A stretch of 64,000 nucleotides of DNA from Chloroflexota bacterium (GTDB taxonomy: Bacteria; Chloroflexota; Anaerolineae; B4-G1). Below are positions 51,188-60,207 of this stretch, in pieces. A program made the position numbers and the translations under genes. The notes under the pieces were generated by a model, which did not search any database, was not told where the DNA came from, and worked only from the letters and a program-made list of their open reading frames with translations. Every line of letters begins with the position of its first letter. The first letter of the stretch is position 1. The DNA lies in contig JAAEPW010000350.1 in the NCBI GenBank assembly GCA_024232355.1, forward strand, positions 81,035-145,034, written 5' to 3'.

Positions 51188-51655
51188 CTAACGCAAATGC
51201 TCCAAGTCATCCTCGGACCAAACGGAGACGCCGTGCCGTCGCAAAAGTGCCGTCGTCACACCCAAACCATCCCGTAGCTGTCCGCTGTGCGTGCCATCGT
51301 GGATTTTGACACTGCCGCAGGAAGGGCTGCACTGCCTGAGAATCGCCGTAGTGATCGCGTACCGTTGTACCACCGCCAACGTGTGCTTGGCCCCGCGCAA
51401 AAAGGATCGAGTCACGTCTTCCCCAGTGACTGTCACCACCCGAGCCTGACCATCCAGCACATCGTTTCCATCTCCACCCACGATCTCGGCCGGGGGACGC
51501 GGCGTCGGCATCCCACCTGCCATCTCGGGGCAAATTGGCACGACCCGTCCCTGTGCGGCCCAAGCGACCAGTTTATCCTCAGGGCGCGTACCGCCATCGT
51601 AGACAGTGGGGCACCCTAGCAAACAGGCGCTGACCAGGTAAACGCGATCATCCAC
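51188..51655 (-). CDS. DUF523 family protein
   Basis: 155 residues from GTG 51655. Visible are YLVSACLLGCPTVYDGG, VVPICPEMAGGMPTPRPPAEI and the cysteine-rich ILRQCSPSCGSVKIHDG, all diagnostic of DUF523 (YbbK-like). The conserved cysteines suggest metal or Fe-S binding. The start is chosen by AGGAG at the stop of the upstream FmdB-type gene; in-frame codons further up overlap that gene. The function is unknown. Confidence 0.8.
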   Translation of the reverse strand: MDDRVYLVSACLLGCPTVYDGGTRPEDKLVAWAAQGRVVPICPEMAGGMPTPRPPAEIVGGDGNDVLDGQARVVTVTGEDVTRSFLRGAKHTLAVVQRYAITTAILRQCSPSCGSVKIHDGTHSGQLRDGLGVTTALLRRHGVSVWSEDDLEHLR

Positions 51656-51669
51656 TCGAACCAACTCTC

Positions 51670-52170
51670 CTACGCCCAACCCAAATCCTTGGCCCGGCGG
51701 GGACTGGACTTTTTCGGAGCGTGGTCGTGAGCGTTGCAACAATCGCACTGTGGTCCATGTGAGTGATAATGTTCGTGTCCTGGATCGTGCGGATGGTCAA
51801 AGGTCTGGCGGGGAAATGGCATGACATCCACGATGTCTTGCAAGTCATCGTCCTCGGCTCCCTCCGCGCGCCGGGCGATAATCTCTTGAAATGCGTCTTG
51901 GTCGATGGACGCATGCTCACCGGCCAAGCTGCCGGATTTTTGGAGAAACTTGGCAATCTCACGCGAGTCCTCTGGATTCACCTCTTGTGAACGGGCTTCC
52001 AAGTTTACCCAGCGCTCCGTGTCCGATCGCCCCAGGTGAACTCGGGAGAGCAATTTTTCCACATCTTGAGAGCCACAGCCGGGGCAGGATGGTGGGGGAG
52101 CGTCGTACCGTCGCACCAAGTGACTGAAACGTCCATCGCAGGTTGAGCAGTAATACTTGTAAATTGGCAT
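51670..52170 (-). CDS. FmdB-family zinc-ribbon protein with His-rich tail
   Basis: 166 residues. An N-terminal FmdB/CxxC zinc ribbon, MPIYKYYCSTCDGRFSHLV followed by SCPGCGSQDVEKL. After an acidic middle part, the C-terminus is unusually His/Cys-rich (DHPHDPGHEHYHSHGPQCDCC), which suggests extra metal binding. FmdB proteins are often described as regulators; the tail makes a metal-storage or delivery role possible. It ends 15 bp before the DUF523 start. Confidence 0.8.
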   Translation of the reverse strand: MPIYKYYCSTCDGRFSHLVRRYDAPPPSCPGCGSQDVEKLLSRVHLGRSDTERWVNLEARSQEVNPEDSREIAKFLQKSGSLAGEHASIDQDAFQEIIARRAEGAEDDDLQDIVDVMPFPRQTFDHPHDPGHEHYHSHGPQCDCCNAHDHAPKKSSPRRAKDLGWA

Positions 52171-52198
52171 ACTTTTCTCCTATCGGTTGGAGATGCTG

Positions 52199-52948
52199 TC
52201 ACAAGGCCAGTTTCTCTCCGTCTGCGGGAATCAGAAGCCGTTCAGACGAAATGCCATTTACCTCGGCATACGCTCGCAATGCCTCGCGTGAAATAGTCGT
52301 ATGATCAAGCGAATCCATATGTGTGGCAATCACGACGCTATTTGGGGCTGCACGGCACACGGCGACTGTTTGCGCAGCATCCATCACAATCAGCACATTG
52401 TCACCCCATACTGCCCCACAGGAATGCGTAATGATGATGTCTGGCTGAATCTGATCGATCACATCGGCAACAGATTCACACCAAACAGTATCCCCTGCCC
52501 AGTAGACCGTTGGCTCGTTTTCGGCTTGAAAAACGAAGCCGGATGCATCTCCCATCTCTTGCAAAACTTGACCTGTGCCGTGTTGGCCTGTTGTTCGCGT
52601 AATTCTGATATCCTTCCAACTGAGACTGTCTATCACCGGTGTCACGCTGCGAAACCCTTTGCCCTCAAGCCCAGACTCGTCCCCAGGTTGGCAAAGAATG
52701 GGCAATTCTGCTGGCAGCAAACGCTGCGCCGTGGGGTCAAAGTGATCCGAGTGCAAGTGTGAGATGATGGCCATATCAATCCCGTCAATAACCTCCTGTG
52801 GCGGACAAGGCAGCTCTACCAATGGATTAGGCGACGCGCCGGTGTAGGATGGCATTGCGTGTTTGGCAGCCAGGTAAGGATCGATCACGAATTTCTGTTG
52901 GGCATAGTCAATGCGCACAGTTGCGCTACGAATCAGTTGAATTTTCAT
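52199..52948 (-). CDS. MBL-fold metallo-hydrolase (UlaG-like)
   Basis: 249 residues of the metallo-beta-lactamase fold: IRSATVRIDYAQQKFVIDPYLA, the zinc motif ISHLHSDHFD (HxHxDH), YWAGDTVW with the bridging Asp, and VVIATHMDSLDH. The short layout resembles UlaG/L-ascorbate-6-phosphate lactonase-like members. The start at 52948 is chosen because AGGAG lies before it; a longer frame overlaps the acetyltransferase gene. Confidence 0.85.
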   Translation of the reverse strand: MKIQLIRSATVRIDYAQQKFVIDPYLAAKHAMPSYTGASPNPLVELPCPPQEVIDGIDMAIISHLHSDHFDPTAQRLLPAELPILCQPGDESGLEGKGFRSVTPVIDSLSWKDIRITRTTGQHGTGQVLQEMGDASGFVFQAENEPTVYWAGDTVWCESVADVIDQIQPDIIITHSCGAVWGDNVLIVMDAAQTVAVCRAAPNSVVIATHMDSLDHTTISREALRAYAEVNGISSERLLIPADGEKLAL

Positions 52949-52998
52949 GCATACTCCTAACAACTTGTGCAGCAAATAATTGCTTGAACGGTCATTGA

Positions 52999-53559
52999 TC
53001 ACGAGATACTTTTGCACCACTCATCTTGCAGAATAGCATATACCAGTTCGTCGCTCCACTCACCTTTAAAGATTTCATTGTGAATAAAATGAGCCTCGCG
53101 ACGCATTCCCAAACGCTCCATAAGCTTGGCGGATGCTACATTGCGAGCATCGCATCGCCCAAAAATTCGATGAAATCCAAATTCCTTAAACCCGAATGAT
53201 AACACCTCTCTAGTCGCTTCTGTGGCATAACCTTGACCCTGATAATCAGGATGAAAAACAAAACCGATTTCACATTGTTGGTGTTCTTGACTGCGCCACA
53301 TTAAATACACATCACCTATGACTTTATCCAGTTCTGCAAGCACCACTGCAAGCACCAAGGTGTCTCCTTCTGTCACCAACGTTGTGGTCAAAATCCGTTT
53401 CTCAAGAACCTTTTCTGTTTCAGATCGGTTTCTCGCATTCCAATAAAGAAATTGGGCCACCTCAGGGCGAGAATGAAACTCGAATAAATCATCAATATCA
53501 GAGGCCTCAAAAGGCCTCAAGATTAGTTGCGGTGTCTGTATAGAATAGGGTAAAGTCAT
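52999..53559 (-). CDS. GNAT family N-acetyltransferase (RimJ/RimL-like)
   Basis: 186 residues. N-terminal LILRPFEASDIDDLFEFHSRPEVAQFLYW is typical of the RimJ/RimL branch; the acetyl-CoA loop is IGFVFHPDYQGQGYATEATREVL; NVASAKLMERLGMRREAHFIHNE is the C-terminal motif. It probably acetylates an amine on a protein N-terminus or small molecule. Base composition is visibly more AT-rich than its neighbours, so it may have been acquired. Confidence 0.88.
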   Translation of the reverse strand: MTLPYSIQTPQLILRPFEASDIDDLFEFHSRPEVAQFLYWNARNRSETEKVLEKRILTTTLVTEGDTLVLAVVLAELDKVIGDVYLMWRSQEHQQCEIGFVFHPDYQGQGYATEATREVLSFGFKEFGFHRIFGRCDARNVASAKLMERLGMRREAHFIHNEIFKGEWSDELVYAILQDEWCKSIS

Positions 53560-53646
53560 TATCTGCTCTTTTCTTATTGCATTGGTTCAACATTACAAAG
53601 CCATCTGACAAGAGCATTATATGGTCCTTGAACCAGGTTGTCAATC

Positions 53647-53809
53647 AGGGCTGTTCAGTTCTAGCTTTCCAAGGCTCTAGCCCTCGTCCCGAGGGCGATT
53701 TGGGGCAGAAAATTACTCGCAAGTCGATGTTTTGTTGCATGGGCCGCCCCCCGAGACAGTGGCTGTGAGCGATCTGTACCGAAAGATCGTTAGAACTGAA
53801 CAGCCCTGG
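53647..53809. mobile_element. MITE with perfect terminal inverted repeats and target duplication
   Basis: An 163-bp element bounded by perfect 18-bp inverted repeats, CAGGGCTGTTCAGTTCTA (53647-53664) and its complement (53792-53809). GTTGTCAAT flanks both sides (left copy 53638-53646, right copy directly after 53809), a target duplication of 9-10 bp. Inside are hairpins GCCCTCG/CGAGGGC (53681-53697) and CGATCT/AGATCG (53771-53790). There is no coding capacity. It needs a transposase elsewhere; the duplication length fits IS4-like elements, an inference only. Confidence 0.85.
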
Positions 53810-53832
53810 GTTGTCAATATCATCGAATCAGT

Positions 53833-53861
53833 TTGACATTTCTCCCGCTCTGCGGTAGCAT
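53833..53861 (+). promoter_or_regulatory. Promoter of the SRP RNA gene
   Basis: Perfect -35 TTGACA (53833-53838), 17 bp, TAGCAT (53856-53861). The first base of the RNA (53868) is seven bases after the -10. Confidence 0.8.
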
Positions 53862-53867
53862 GACGCC

Positions 53868-54136
53868 GGTCGTGCTAGACGGGGAACTGGCGGTGCCTTG
53901 CACCCGCAATCCGCCGTAGCGGGGTTGAATTCCCCTCTGAGGGCCAGACCACTCGATACTGCCGGTATCAGTCGATGTTGAAGATTGGGTCCTGCGCGGC
54001 AGGAGCCTTCGAACCCCGTCAGGTCCGGGAGGAAGCAGCGGTAAGGAGTCCCTTCTGGGCGCCGCAGGGGTGCCTGGTCGGAATCGGTTGGTACCGGTAA
54101 GGCGAAGGGTTCTGATTCGACGGGGGGTGCACGACC
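53868..54136 (+). ncRNA. ffs: Signal recognition particle RNA, long form
   Basis: About 269 nucleotides. The 5' end GGTCGTGC (53868-53875) pairs with the 3' end GCACGACC (54129-54136), closing the molecule. The Ffh-binding helix 8 is clear around 53980-54045, with GGGTCCTGCGC on one side and CAGGTCCGGGAGGAAGCAGC on the other, including the conserved AGCAGC/asymmetric loop and a GNRA-type tetraloop. The 5' part GACGGGGAACTGGCGGTGCC and CCGCAATCCGC matches the Alu-like domain of the long type found in Bacillus rather than the short E. coli 4.5S RNA. It scaffolds Ffh for cotranslational targeting. Confidence 0.93.
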
Positions 54137-54193
54137 AAAATGATCTATCCAGAAGGCGGCGGGCAACCGTCGCCTTCCGTGCGCCGATACGAT

Positions 54194-55645
54194 ATGGAGA
54201 CAACCGTACCAGCTCCACCCAAACGCATATATCCGCCACAAAACCTTTCGGCCATCGTAGCACTGGTGCTCGTTGTCAGTGCGCTGGTGGTCGGTTACCA
54301 AAAGACGCTGACGCCGGTTACCTTGATAGTAAATGGACAGCCGCAAGAGTTGCACACCCACCAAGACACCGTCGCCACCCTGTTGATGGACGTTGGTCTC
54401 TCACTACATCCCAAAGATATTGTGATCCATCGCGGGGAGGTTGTCCATTCACCGACCATAGACGCATTGGGTATAGAGATCGATCCAGAATCCTCTGTGG
54501 AGGTGCGGCGGGCACGTTCCGTACACATCAATGCCGATGGACACAGCGTCAAACTCCGTACACACGCCACGTCGGTCGACGCGGTATTGACCGAGGCAAG
54601 ACTATCACTAATGCCAAACGACGAGGTCACGGTCGAGGGAGAATTGCTTCCAACTAACACCGGTCATACAAATCCCGAACATGTCCGCATCACGGTCCAT
54701 CGCGCAGTGCCCTTTACGCTGCACGATGACGGTCGGGCAGAGACATTCTACACGACGGCTCCCACCATCGGGGAAGCGTTGCGTCGGGTGGGGCTAATGC
54801 TCTACATGGCGGACGGCGTCGAGCCGGGGTTGGGCGAGCGTATGTCTACAGGACTAGATGTTCATGTGAACCGCTCTATCCCTGTGACGGTGCAAGTGGA
54901 TGGGCGCATACTGCGAGCGCGCACGCACCGTGAGCGCGTCAACGATGTGCTGTCTGACCTAGGAGTAGTTCTCACCGGTCGAGATTATACCACCCCCACC
55001 CTCGAATCCGCCCTAGGCGAGGACGCCACGATCCGGGTAGTGCGCGTCAGTGAGCGTTTTCTGACCTTTCAGGAGCCTATTCCTTTTGACGTCGCATGGC
55101 AGCCCGATCCAGACCTGGAAATTGATTATGACCGGGTGATGCAAGATGGAGCTCGCGGCATTTTGGAGAAACGCATCCGCATACGGTACGAGGACGGGCA
55201 CGAAATCTCACGGGAGATCGATGACCAGTACGTCGCCATTCCGCCTACAACAAAAATCCTGGGGTACGGCACCAATATCATTGTCCGCACCCTCAACACA
55301 TCCTCTGGCCCGGTCGAGTATTGGCGAACGATTCGGATGTTGGCAACCTCTTACTCTGCCGGCACAGCGGGCACGTCCCCTTCGAGCCCTTGGTATGGGC
55401 GCACGGCCACAGGTATGGTGATGAGGCACGGCATCGTCGCCGTGGACCCACGAATGATCGATTTGCGCAGCCAGGTCTATGTGCCAGACTATGGCGTCGG
55501 TTTGGCCGGTGATACGGGCGGCGCGATCAAGGGAAAGCGCATCGACTTGGGCTATGATGACGACAACTTGGTGCTTTGGTATCGCTGGGTAGACGTTTAT
55601 CTGCTCACCCCCGTGCCCGGCAACGTCAACTATGTCATCGACTAG
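54194..55645 (+). CDS. YabE/Rpf-like protein: DUF348 repeats, G5 and 3D domains
   Basis: About 483 residues from ATG 54194 (an in-frame ATG at 54140 lies only four bases after the SRP RNA). One transmembrane segment (AIVALVLVVSALVVGY), three DUF348-type repeats (TLIVNGQPQELHTHQDTVATLL; HINADGHSVKLRTHATSVDAVL; TVQVDGRILRARTHRERVNDVL), a G5-like region (LEKRIRIRYEDGHEISRE) and a C-terminal 3D domain with three Asp (VAVDPRMIDLRSQVYV, AGDTGGAIKGKRIDLG). It is probably a peptidoglycan-associated lytic or binding protein. It lies before rsmA as yabE does in Bacillus. Confidence 0.85.
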   Translation: METTVPAPPKRIYPPQNLSAIVALVLVVSALVVGYQKTLTPVTLIVNGQPQELHTHQDTVATLLMDVGLSLHPKDIVIHRGEVVHSPTIDALGIEIDPESSVEVRRARSVHINADGHSVKLRTHATSVDAVLTEARLSLMPNDEVTVEGELLPTNTGHTNPEHVRITVHRAVPFTLHDDGRAETFYTTAPTIGEALRRVGLMLYMADGVEPGLGERMSTGLDVHVNRSIPVTVQVDGRILRARTHRERVNDVLSDLGVVLTGRDYTTPTLESALGEDATIRVVRVSERFLTFQEPIPFDVAWQPDPDLEIDYDRVMQDGARGILEKRIRIRYEDGHEISREIDDQYVAIPPTTKILGYGTNIIVRTLNTSSGPVEYWRTIRMLATSYSAGTAGTSPSSPWYGRTATGMVMRHGIVAVDPRMIDLRSQVYVPDYGVGLAGDTGGAIKGKRIDLGYDDDNLVLWYRWVDVYLLTPVPGNVNYVID

Positions 55646-55664
55646 GCGTTGTTCAGAAACAACA

Positions 55665-56504
55665 ATGATGAATGTACGCAAGTTATTGGAAAAATGGGAC
55701 CTCCGCCCCAGCAAAGGCTTGGGGCAGAATTTTCTCGTAAACCAGACCGTCCTCGAAAAGATCGTCGCGGCTGCGGAATTGACCCCGGACGACGCCGTCC
55801 TCGAAATCGGGGCAGGACTGGGCTCGATGACCGAAGCGCTGGCCCGCGATGCCGGGCACGTAGTGGCTGTCGAACTGGATCAACGACTAATCCCCGTATT
55901 GCAGGATGTATTGGCCGATCTGGACAACGTCACATTGGTCCAGGGTGACATCCTGAACCTCGATCCCACGGTCCTGGTTGGCGACTTGGACCTCCAATAC
56001 CAAGTCGTCGCCAACCTGCCCTACTATATCACCTCGGCGGTGCTGCGCCATTTGCTGGAAGCCCCTCTCAAGCCACAGCGGATAGTGATCACGGTGCAGC
56101 GAGAGGTGGCGGAGCGCATCGTCGCCAAACCGGGCAAGATGAGCTTGCTGGCGGTGAGCGTGCAGCTTTACGGACAGCCAAAACTGCTTTTTCGCATCAA
56201 ACCGGGCAATTTCTATCCCTCGCCAGGAGTCGAGTCGGCGGTGGTGCGGATCGACGTCCACAAGACACCCATCGTGCCGGTTGAGGAGACAGCCGCCTTC
56301 TTTCGCGTCGTGCGGGCTGGTTTCTCGCAGCGTCGCAAACAATTGCGCAACACTTTGTCCACTGGCTTGCGACAATCGCCCGCAGAGGTAGCGAGCCAAC
56401 TGGAGAAAATTGGCGTAGACCCCCGGCGGCGTGCAGAAACGCTCAGCGTGGAGGAATGGATCAAGGTTGCCCGCGTGTTGCTTTCGCCATCCACCCAACT
56501 ATAG
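55665..56504 (+). CDS. rsmA: 16S rRNA (adenine1518-N6/adenine1519-N6)-dimethyltransferase
   Basis: 279 residues from ATG 55665. It opens with RPSKGLGQNFLVN, then the SAM-binding motif VLEIGAGLGSMTEAL, the acidic motif VELDQRLIPVL, and the catalytic motif VANLPYYITSAVL. It dimethylates two adenines in helix 45 of 16S rRNA. A GCGTTG-type repeat (55646-55664) sits immediately before the ATG, where no clear Shine-Dalgarno is seen. RnmV, often adjacent in Firmicutes, is absent. Confidence 0.95.
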   Translation: MMNVRKLLEKWDLRPSKGLGQNFLVNQTVLEKIVAAAELTPDDAVLEIGAGLGSMTEALARDAGHVVAVELDQRLIPVLQDVLADLDNVTLVQGDILNLDPTVLVGDLDLQYQVVANLPYYITSAVLRHLLEAPLKPQRIVITVQREVAERIVAKPGKMSLLAVSVQLYGQPKLLFRIKPGNFYPSPGVESAVVRIDVHKTPIVPVEETAAFFRVVRAGFSQRRKQLRNTLSTGLRQSPAEVASQLEKIGVDPRRRAETLSVEEWIKVARVLLSPSTQL

Positions 56505-56763
56505 CGCCCCAAACAACCAGACGGTATTGATCATAATGTGCTTTATGATAGGCGGGTAGAGCGAGTCAGTTCTCTCGTACAGATAACTGATATAGATCGC
56601 GTACGCGGCAGTAAAGACTGCCCACGCTGCGCCTACTCCCAAGGGGGCGTTGGGCCACATGTAGAAAAAGTGAAAGGCGTGCCGGATGCCAAAGAAAAAC
56701 GCCGGGATCAGCGCCGACGTCCAAAAGCCATGATGCTTTCGTAGGCCGCCAAACATATAGCCA
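56499..56763 (-). pseudogene. CPBP intramembrane protease remnant
   Basis: The frame encodes YGYMFGGLRKHHGFWTSALIPAFFFGIRHAFHFFYMWP and PPIIKHIMINTVW, which match the second half of CPBP (CAAX-like) membrane proteases, including the two conserved His motifs. The first motif EExxxR, expected just before GYMFGGL, is missing, and the sequence before it is not protein-like. It overlaps the end of rsmA by a few bases. Probably a decayed 3' fragment, perhaps still transcribed. Confidence 0.5.
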
Positions 56764-56906
56764 TAGCTCACTACCAGACACTTTTGCCCAAGGCTCGACT
56801 TTTCTATCACGAATGACACGAATGTTTCTCCAACAGCTGGCAAATTCGTATTATTCGTCTATTCGTGAGATCCGTGATAGAAAAAGTGTTCGGTAGCAAA
56901 TTTACT

Positions 56907-59900
56907 CTACGAAAAACTGCGCACCACCAGCGGCAAGTAGATACAACGTTGATTCACTTCGTCTGCCCCGAGGTCGGGATAGGTTCCAACTGGAGCCGGT
57001 CGAGAGTCGCCGTCTATGTCAGTGGGTACGCCCGTGTCCGCGCCTTTGTTTGCCATCGCCGAGGCCGGGGAGATGTGCAAATCGCCCCCGGCCCGGTCCA
57101 CGAAATTGGAATCGCCGCTCACGTCGTGGACGCCACCGGTCAGACCTGGGGCGTAGGCTGCCGTATTGTCGTGGAAACCGTTATAGTCCCAAATGGCTTG
57201 GGTGGTGGACGTGGCGCTGATGCCCGTGCCGTGACCTACGATCAGATTGTTGTAGAGATAGCCCTCTGTCCCCTTACCCCACATCTGTATCCCTTCACCC
57301 CCACTATCGCCGTTGTCGGCAATGGTGTTGTGAAGGAACTCTACCGGCCCGTACCCACTCTGGAAGGCCATTCCATCCCCACCAAAACCAGAGGTGTTGC
57401 TGTAGATAAAGTTGTTCACGACCTGGGCCGGTCCTCCGACCACCAACAGGCCGCCCCCCGGTTCCGGTCCCTGCTCAGGGCGCAACAAAGCCCGCGTTGC
57501 CAGGGGGGGGAAAGGAAACACACCATCCGCCACATTATCGTGGATGCGGTTCGAATCCACCACACTCTCCGGACTGTTATCGCCGCCCCACACTGCCAGA
57601 CCGCCCCCACCATTCTGCGCGTAATTGCCCGTAATATCATTGTAGCGAATGGTGGCACCGGCGGCGTCGAAAACGAGGATGCCACCACCGGTGCCGTATA
57701 CGTTGGCTTTTCCACCGGTGATCGTGAACCCCTCGATTATGGCCCGTACATTCTCGCTATAGATGACAACGACCGTTCCCATTCCCTCAGCGTCCAGGGT
57801 GGTGGTGTGGGCAGCGATGTCGCGGCTCCAGTCATCCTCGTGGTAACCGCCCAGCAAACTCACACTGCGGGTGACGGTGATGCGCTCCGTGTACTGCCCC
57901 CGTCCCACGTAGACCGTGCCACCGATGCGCGTCTCGCCGATGCCTTTGCCCACCGTGGCGAAAGGCGCAGTGTCCGAGCCGGTGCCGGTGATATCGTTAC
58001 CGGTGTAGGCACTCACATACGCCTCGGCCCGGTAGGCTTCGTCCGCGCCGATATCTACGCCGCTGCCCAGCGGACGTGGGTCGCCCTCAAAGTCTAGGGG
58101 CACGTTCACACTGTTGTCACCTTGGTCAACCAGTGGCGAAGTCAGGGACAGATGATAATCCCCTGCCGCTTGATCGTCGAACTGGGGTTCGTCGGTGCGG
58201 TGGTTGGGTCCCCAGACAACATCGACGGTATCAGTAACGTTATCATAGTAATCGTTATAGTCCAATACACCTACAGCACCATTCACCCACACGCCAACAT
58301 CGTGCCCGACGATGATATTGTTGACCACAGTGCCTGCGGTTGCATCTGGGTAGAATACCAGTCCATCGCCACCAATGCTCGAACTGTTGTCCGCCACGGT
58401 ATTGTTGATCAGTCTGACGTCGCCGCTGAGACAAGACACACCGCCCCCTATCACCGTGTCGGTCAGGAGGATATTGCGCGCGATGATGTGGTTTGTCAAT
58501 GTGATCCGCACACCAACACCGATATTGACAAACAGACCCGCTCCGCCAAGGCCCGGAATGACCGGATCACCCCAGGCTGTGTTGCTCATCACGACGTTGC
58601 GATCCATAGTCGGGCTGGCCTCGGTGGACAGATAGGCCCCGCCACCTGAAAAGGCCGCGTTACTGACCACTTGGTTGTGGGCAATGGTGCCCGTCGCCGA
58701 GTAGACAAACGCACCACCGCCGAGGTAAGCCACGTTCTCCCCGATCAGGTTATCTCTCAGCACATAGTTATCGCCTCCCGTAATCAGCACACCCCCACCG
58801 TGACCCAAGGGGGTCGTGTTGCTGACGATCTGGTTGCCGACGATTTCTGCGTCATCGTCCTCACTAGAGATCCCGCCACCACCATTCAGCCCCCACAGGC
58901 CAGTGGCCTGGTTGCGGGCGATGAGATTGTCGCGCATCGTGGTGCGGCTATTTGGGCCCAAATACACCCCGCCACCACGGGTGGCTACATTGTCCACAAT
59001 GGCGTTGTGATGGGCGTCCTGGAGCTGAATGGCATAGATGCCCCCGCCGCTCCCATCTCCATTCTGGCTGGCGGCGTTGCCCTGCACCAGGTTAGCGTTG
59101 AAATCCTGCACCCAATAGGCATATACGCCCCCGCCGTAGCCGGTGCCGTTGACGCTGGCGGTATTGTTGAGGATGCTATTGTCGTAATGATAGCCTGCGG
59201 CGTACATCCCCCCGCCCCGGCCAGTGCCTTTCACAGCAGCCACATTGCCCCGGATCTCGTTATCGCGCAGGACATTATCACTGCCGTATAGATACAACCC
59301 ACCGCCCTTGCCCTCCCACAGACCAGTAGTAGAGTAGACGGCGGTGTTACTGACCACGGTGTTGCCAGTCAGAGTGGCCTTGGCCTGCCAGCCAATGTGG
59401 ATACCACCGCCTTCACCTCCCTGACTGTCTGTGCGGGCCGCATTGCTGATGACTGTGTTGTATTCGATGATGGCGGTACTGTCATAGACCAGGATGCCGC
59501 CACCGTGTCCCTGACAGGAACCGTCACAGGCGACGTTATTGGTGATGACGTTGTGTCGGATAATAGTTTGCCCGACGCTGTTGCCCGACTCGCCGACCCA
59601 AATGCCGCCGCCCCACCCCAAAGGGACACTGCTGTCGCCGCCAGTGATGACAAAGCCTTCGATGGTGGGACTGATACCGGCGTAAACCCGGATCACCGTG
59701 CTCATTCGCTGGGCGTCGATGGTCGTGACGTAGGCGTCCCAATCGCGGAGGGTAAAGTCGGTATTCCAACCCCCCTCCATCGTCAGGCTCTTGCTGACCA
59801 TGACTGTCTCGGCGTAGGTGCCCTCGGCCACGCGGATGGTGCTGCCGTCGATGGCGGCGTCTAAGGCGGCCTGGATCGAATTGTAGCAGCTGCCAGTGCC

Positions 59901-60059
59901 GCCAGGGTTGACGCAAAGAGTGGCCTGGAGAACTGGAGAAAGTGATACGTTGCCTCTTGTTTCACCCGACTCTGCCCACACGTTCATCGTGATCAACAGC
60001 AGTACTGCCAACACCAGTGCACTGACGGTGGCCGAACCAATTGCTCTATGTTTACTCAT
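56907..60059 (-). CDS. Secreted right-handed beta-helix protein
   Basis: 1050 residues with a signal peptide (SATVSALVLAVLLLITMNVWA). Two tandem modules each begin like VNPGGTGSCYNSIQAALDAAIDGSTIRVAEGTYAE and IGGTVYVGRGQYTERITV, then the parallel beta-helix of pectate-lyase type with repeated NxxxxNxAxxxGGGxYxxxS units, followed by DIGADEAYRAE-like ends (VDIGADE; PDLGADEV). The ends match choice-of-anchor or PKD-type beta-helix proteins of Chloroflexota. Catalytic residues for polysaccharide lyase activity are not assignable. It is probably a surface adhesin or glycan-binding protein. It follows the glycosidase gene on the same strand. Confidence 0.85.
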   Translation of the reverse strand: MSKHRAIGSATVSALVLAVLLLITMNVWAESGETRGNVSLSPVLQATLCVNPGGTGSCYNSIQAALDAAIDGSTIRVAEGTYAETVMVSKSLTMEGGWNTDFTLRDWDAYVTTIDAQRMSTVIRVYAGISPTIEGFVITGGDSSVPLGWGGGIWVGESGNSVGQTIIRHNVITNNVACDGSCQGHGGGILVYDSTAIIEYNTVISNAARTDSQGGEGGGIHIGWQAKATLTGNTVVSNTAVYSTTGLWEGKGGGLYLYGSDNVLRDNEIRGNVAAVKGTGRGGGMYAAGYHYDNSILNNTASVNGTGYGGGVYAYWVQDFNANLVQGNAASQNGDGSGGGIYAIQLQDAHHNAIVDNVATRGGGVYLGPNSRTTMRDNLIARNQATGLWGLNGGGGISSEDDDAEIVGNQIVSNTTPLGHGGGVLITGGDNYVLRDNLIGENVAYLGGGAFVYSATGTIAHNQVVSNAAFSGGGAYLSTEASPTMDRNVVMSNTAWGDPVIPGLGGAGLFVNIGVGVRITLTNHIIARNILLTDTVIGGGVSCLSGDVRLINNTVADNSSSIGGDGLVFYPDATAGTVVNNIIVGHDVGVWVNGAVGVLDYNDYYDNVTDTVDVVWGPNHRTDEPQFDDQAAGDYHLSLTSPLVDQGDNSVNVPLDFEGDPRPLGSGVDIGADEAYRAEAYVSAYTGNDITGTGSDTAPFATVGKGIGETRIGGTVYVGRGQYTERITVTRSVSLLGGYHEDDWSRDIAAHTTTLDAEGMGTVVVIYSENVRAIIEGFTITGGKANVYGTGGGILVFDAAGATIRYNDITGNYAQNGGGGLAVWGGDNSPESVVDSNRIHDNVADGVFPFPPLATRALLRPEQGPEPGGGLLVVGGPAQVVNNFIYSNTSGFGGDGMAFQSGYGPVEFLHNTIADNGDSGGEGIQMWGKGTEGYLYNNLIVGHGTGISATSTTQAIWDYNGFHDNTAAYAPGLTGGVHDVSGDSNFVDRAGGDLHISPASAMANKGADTGVPTDIDGDSRPAPVGTYPDLGADEVNQRCIYLPLVVRSFS

Positions 60060-60207
60060 TTCTGTCTCCCTTCCAAATAATGGACAATAACCTCAACCGC
60101 CCATGTGACGCCATTCTCAGCACAAATGTGCTCGCTCAGTGCAATTTTTTCACTGCGCGTATACCAGGCGGGTTGAGGTACAATCTCAAGTTGTGTTTTT
60201 GCGAACC

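Noticed and set aside
53820..54364. Open frames in the SRP RNA region
   Set aside because: The stretch is explained by the structured RNA; the frames have no coding features.
57000..59900. Several plus-strand frames of 150-400 codons opposite the beta-helix gene
   Set aside because: They mirror the repeat codon pattern of the beta-helix gene on the minus strand and show no known motif or ribosome-binding site.
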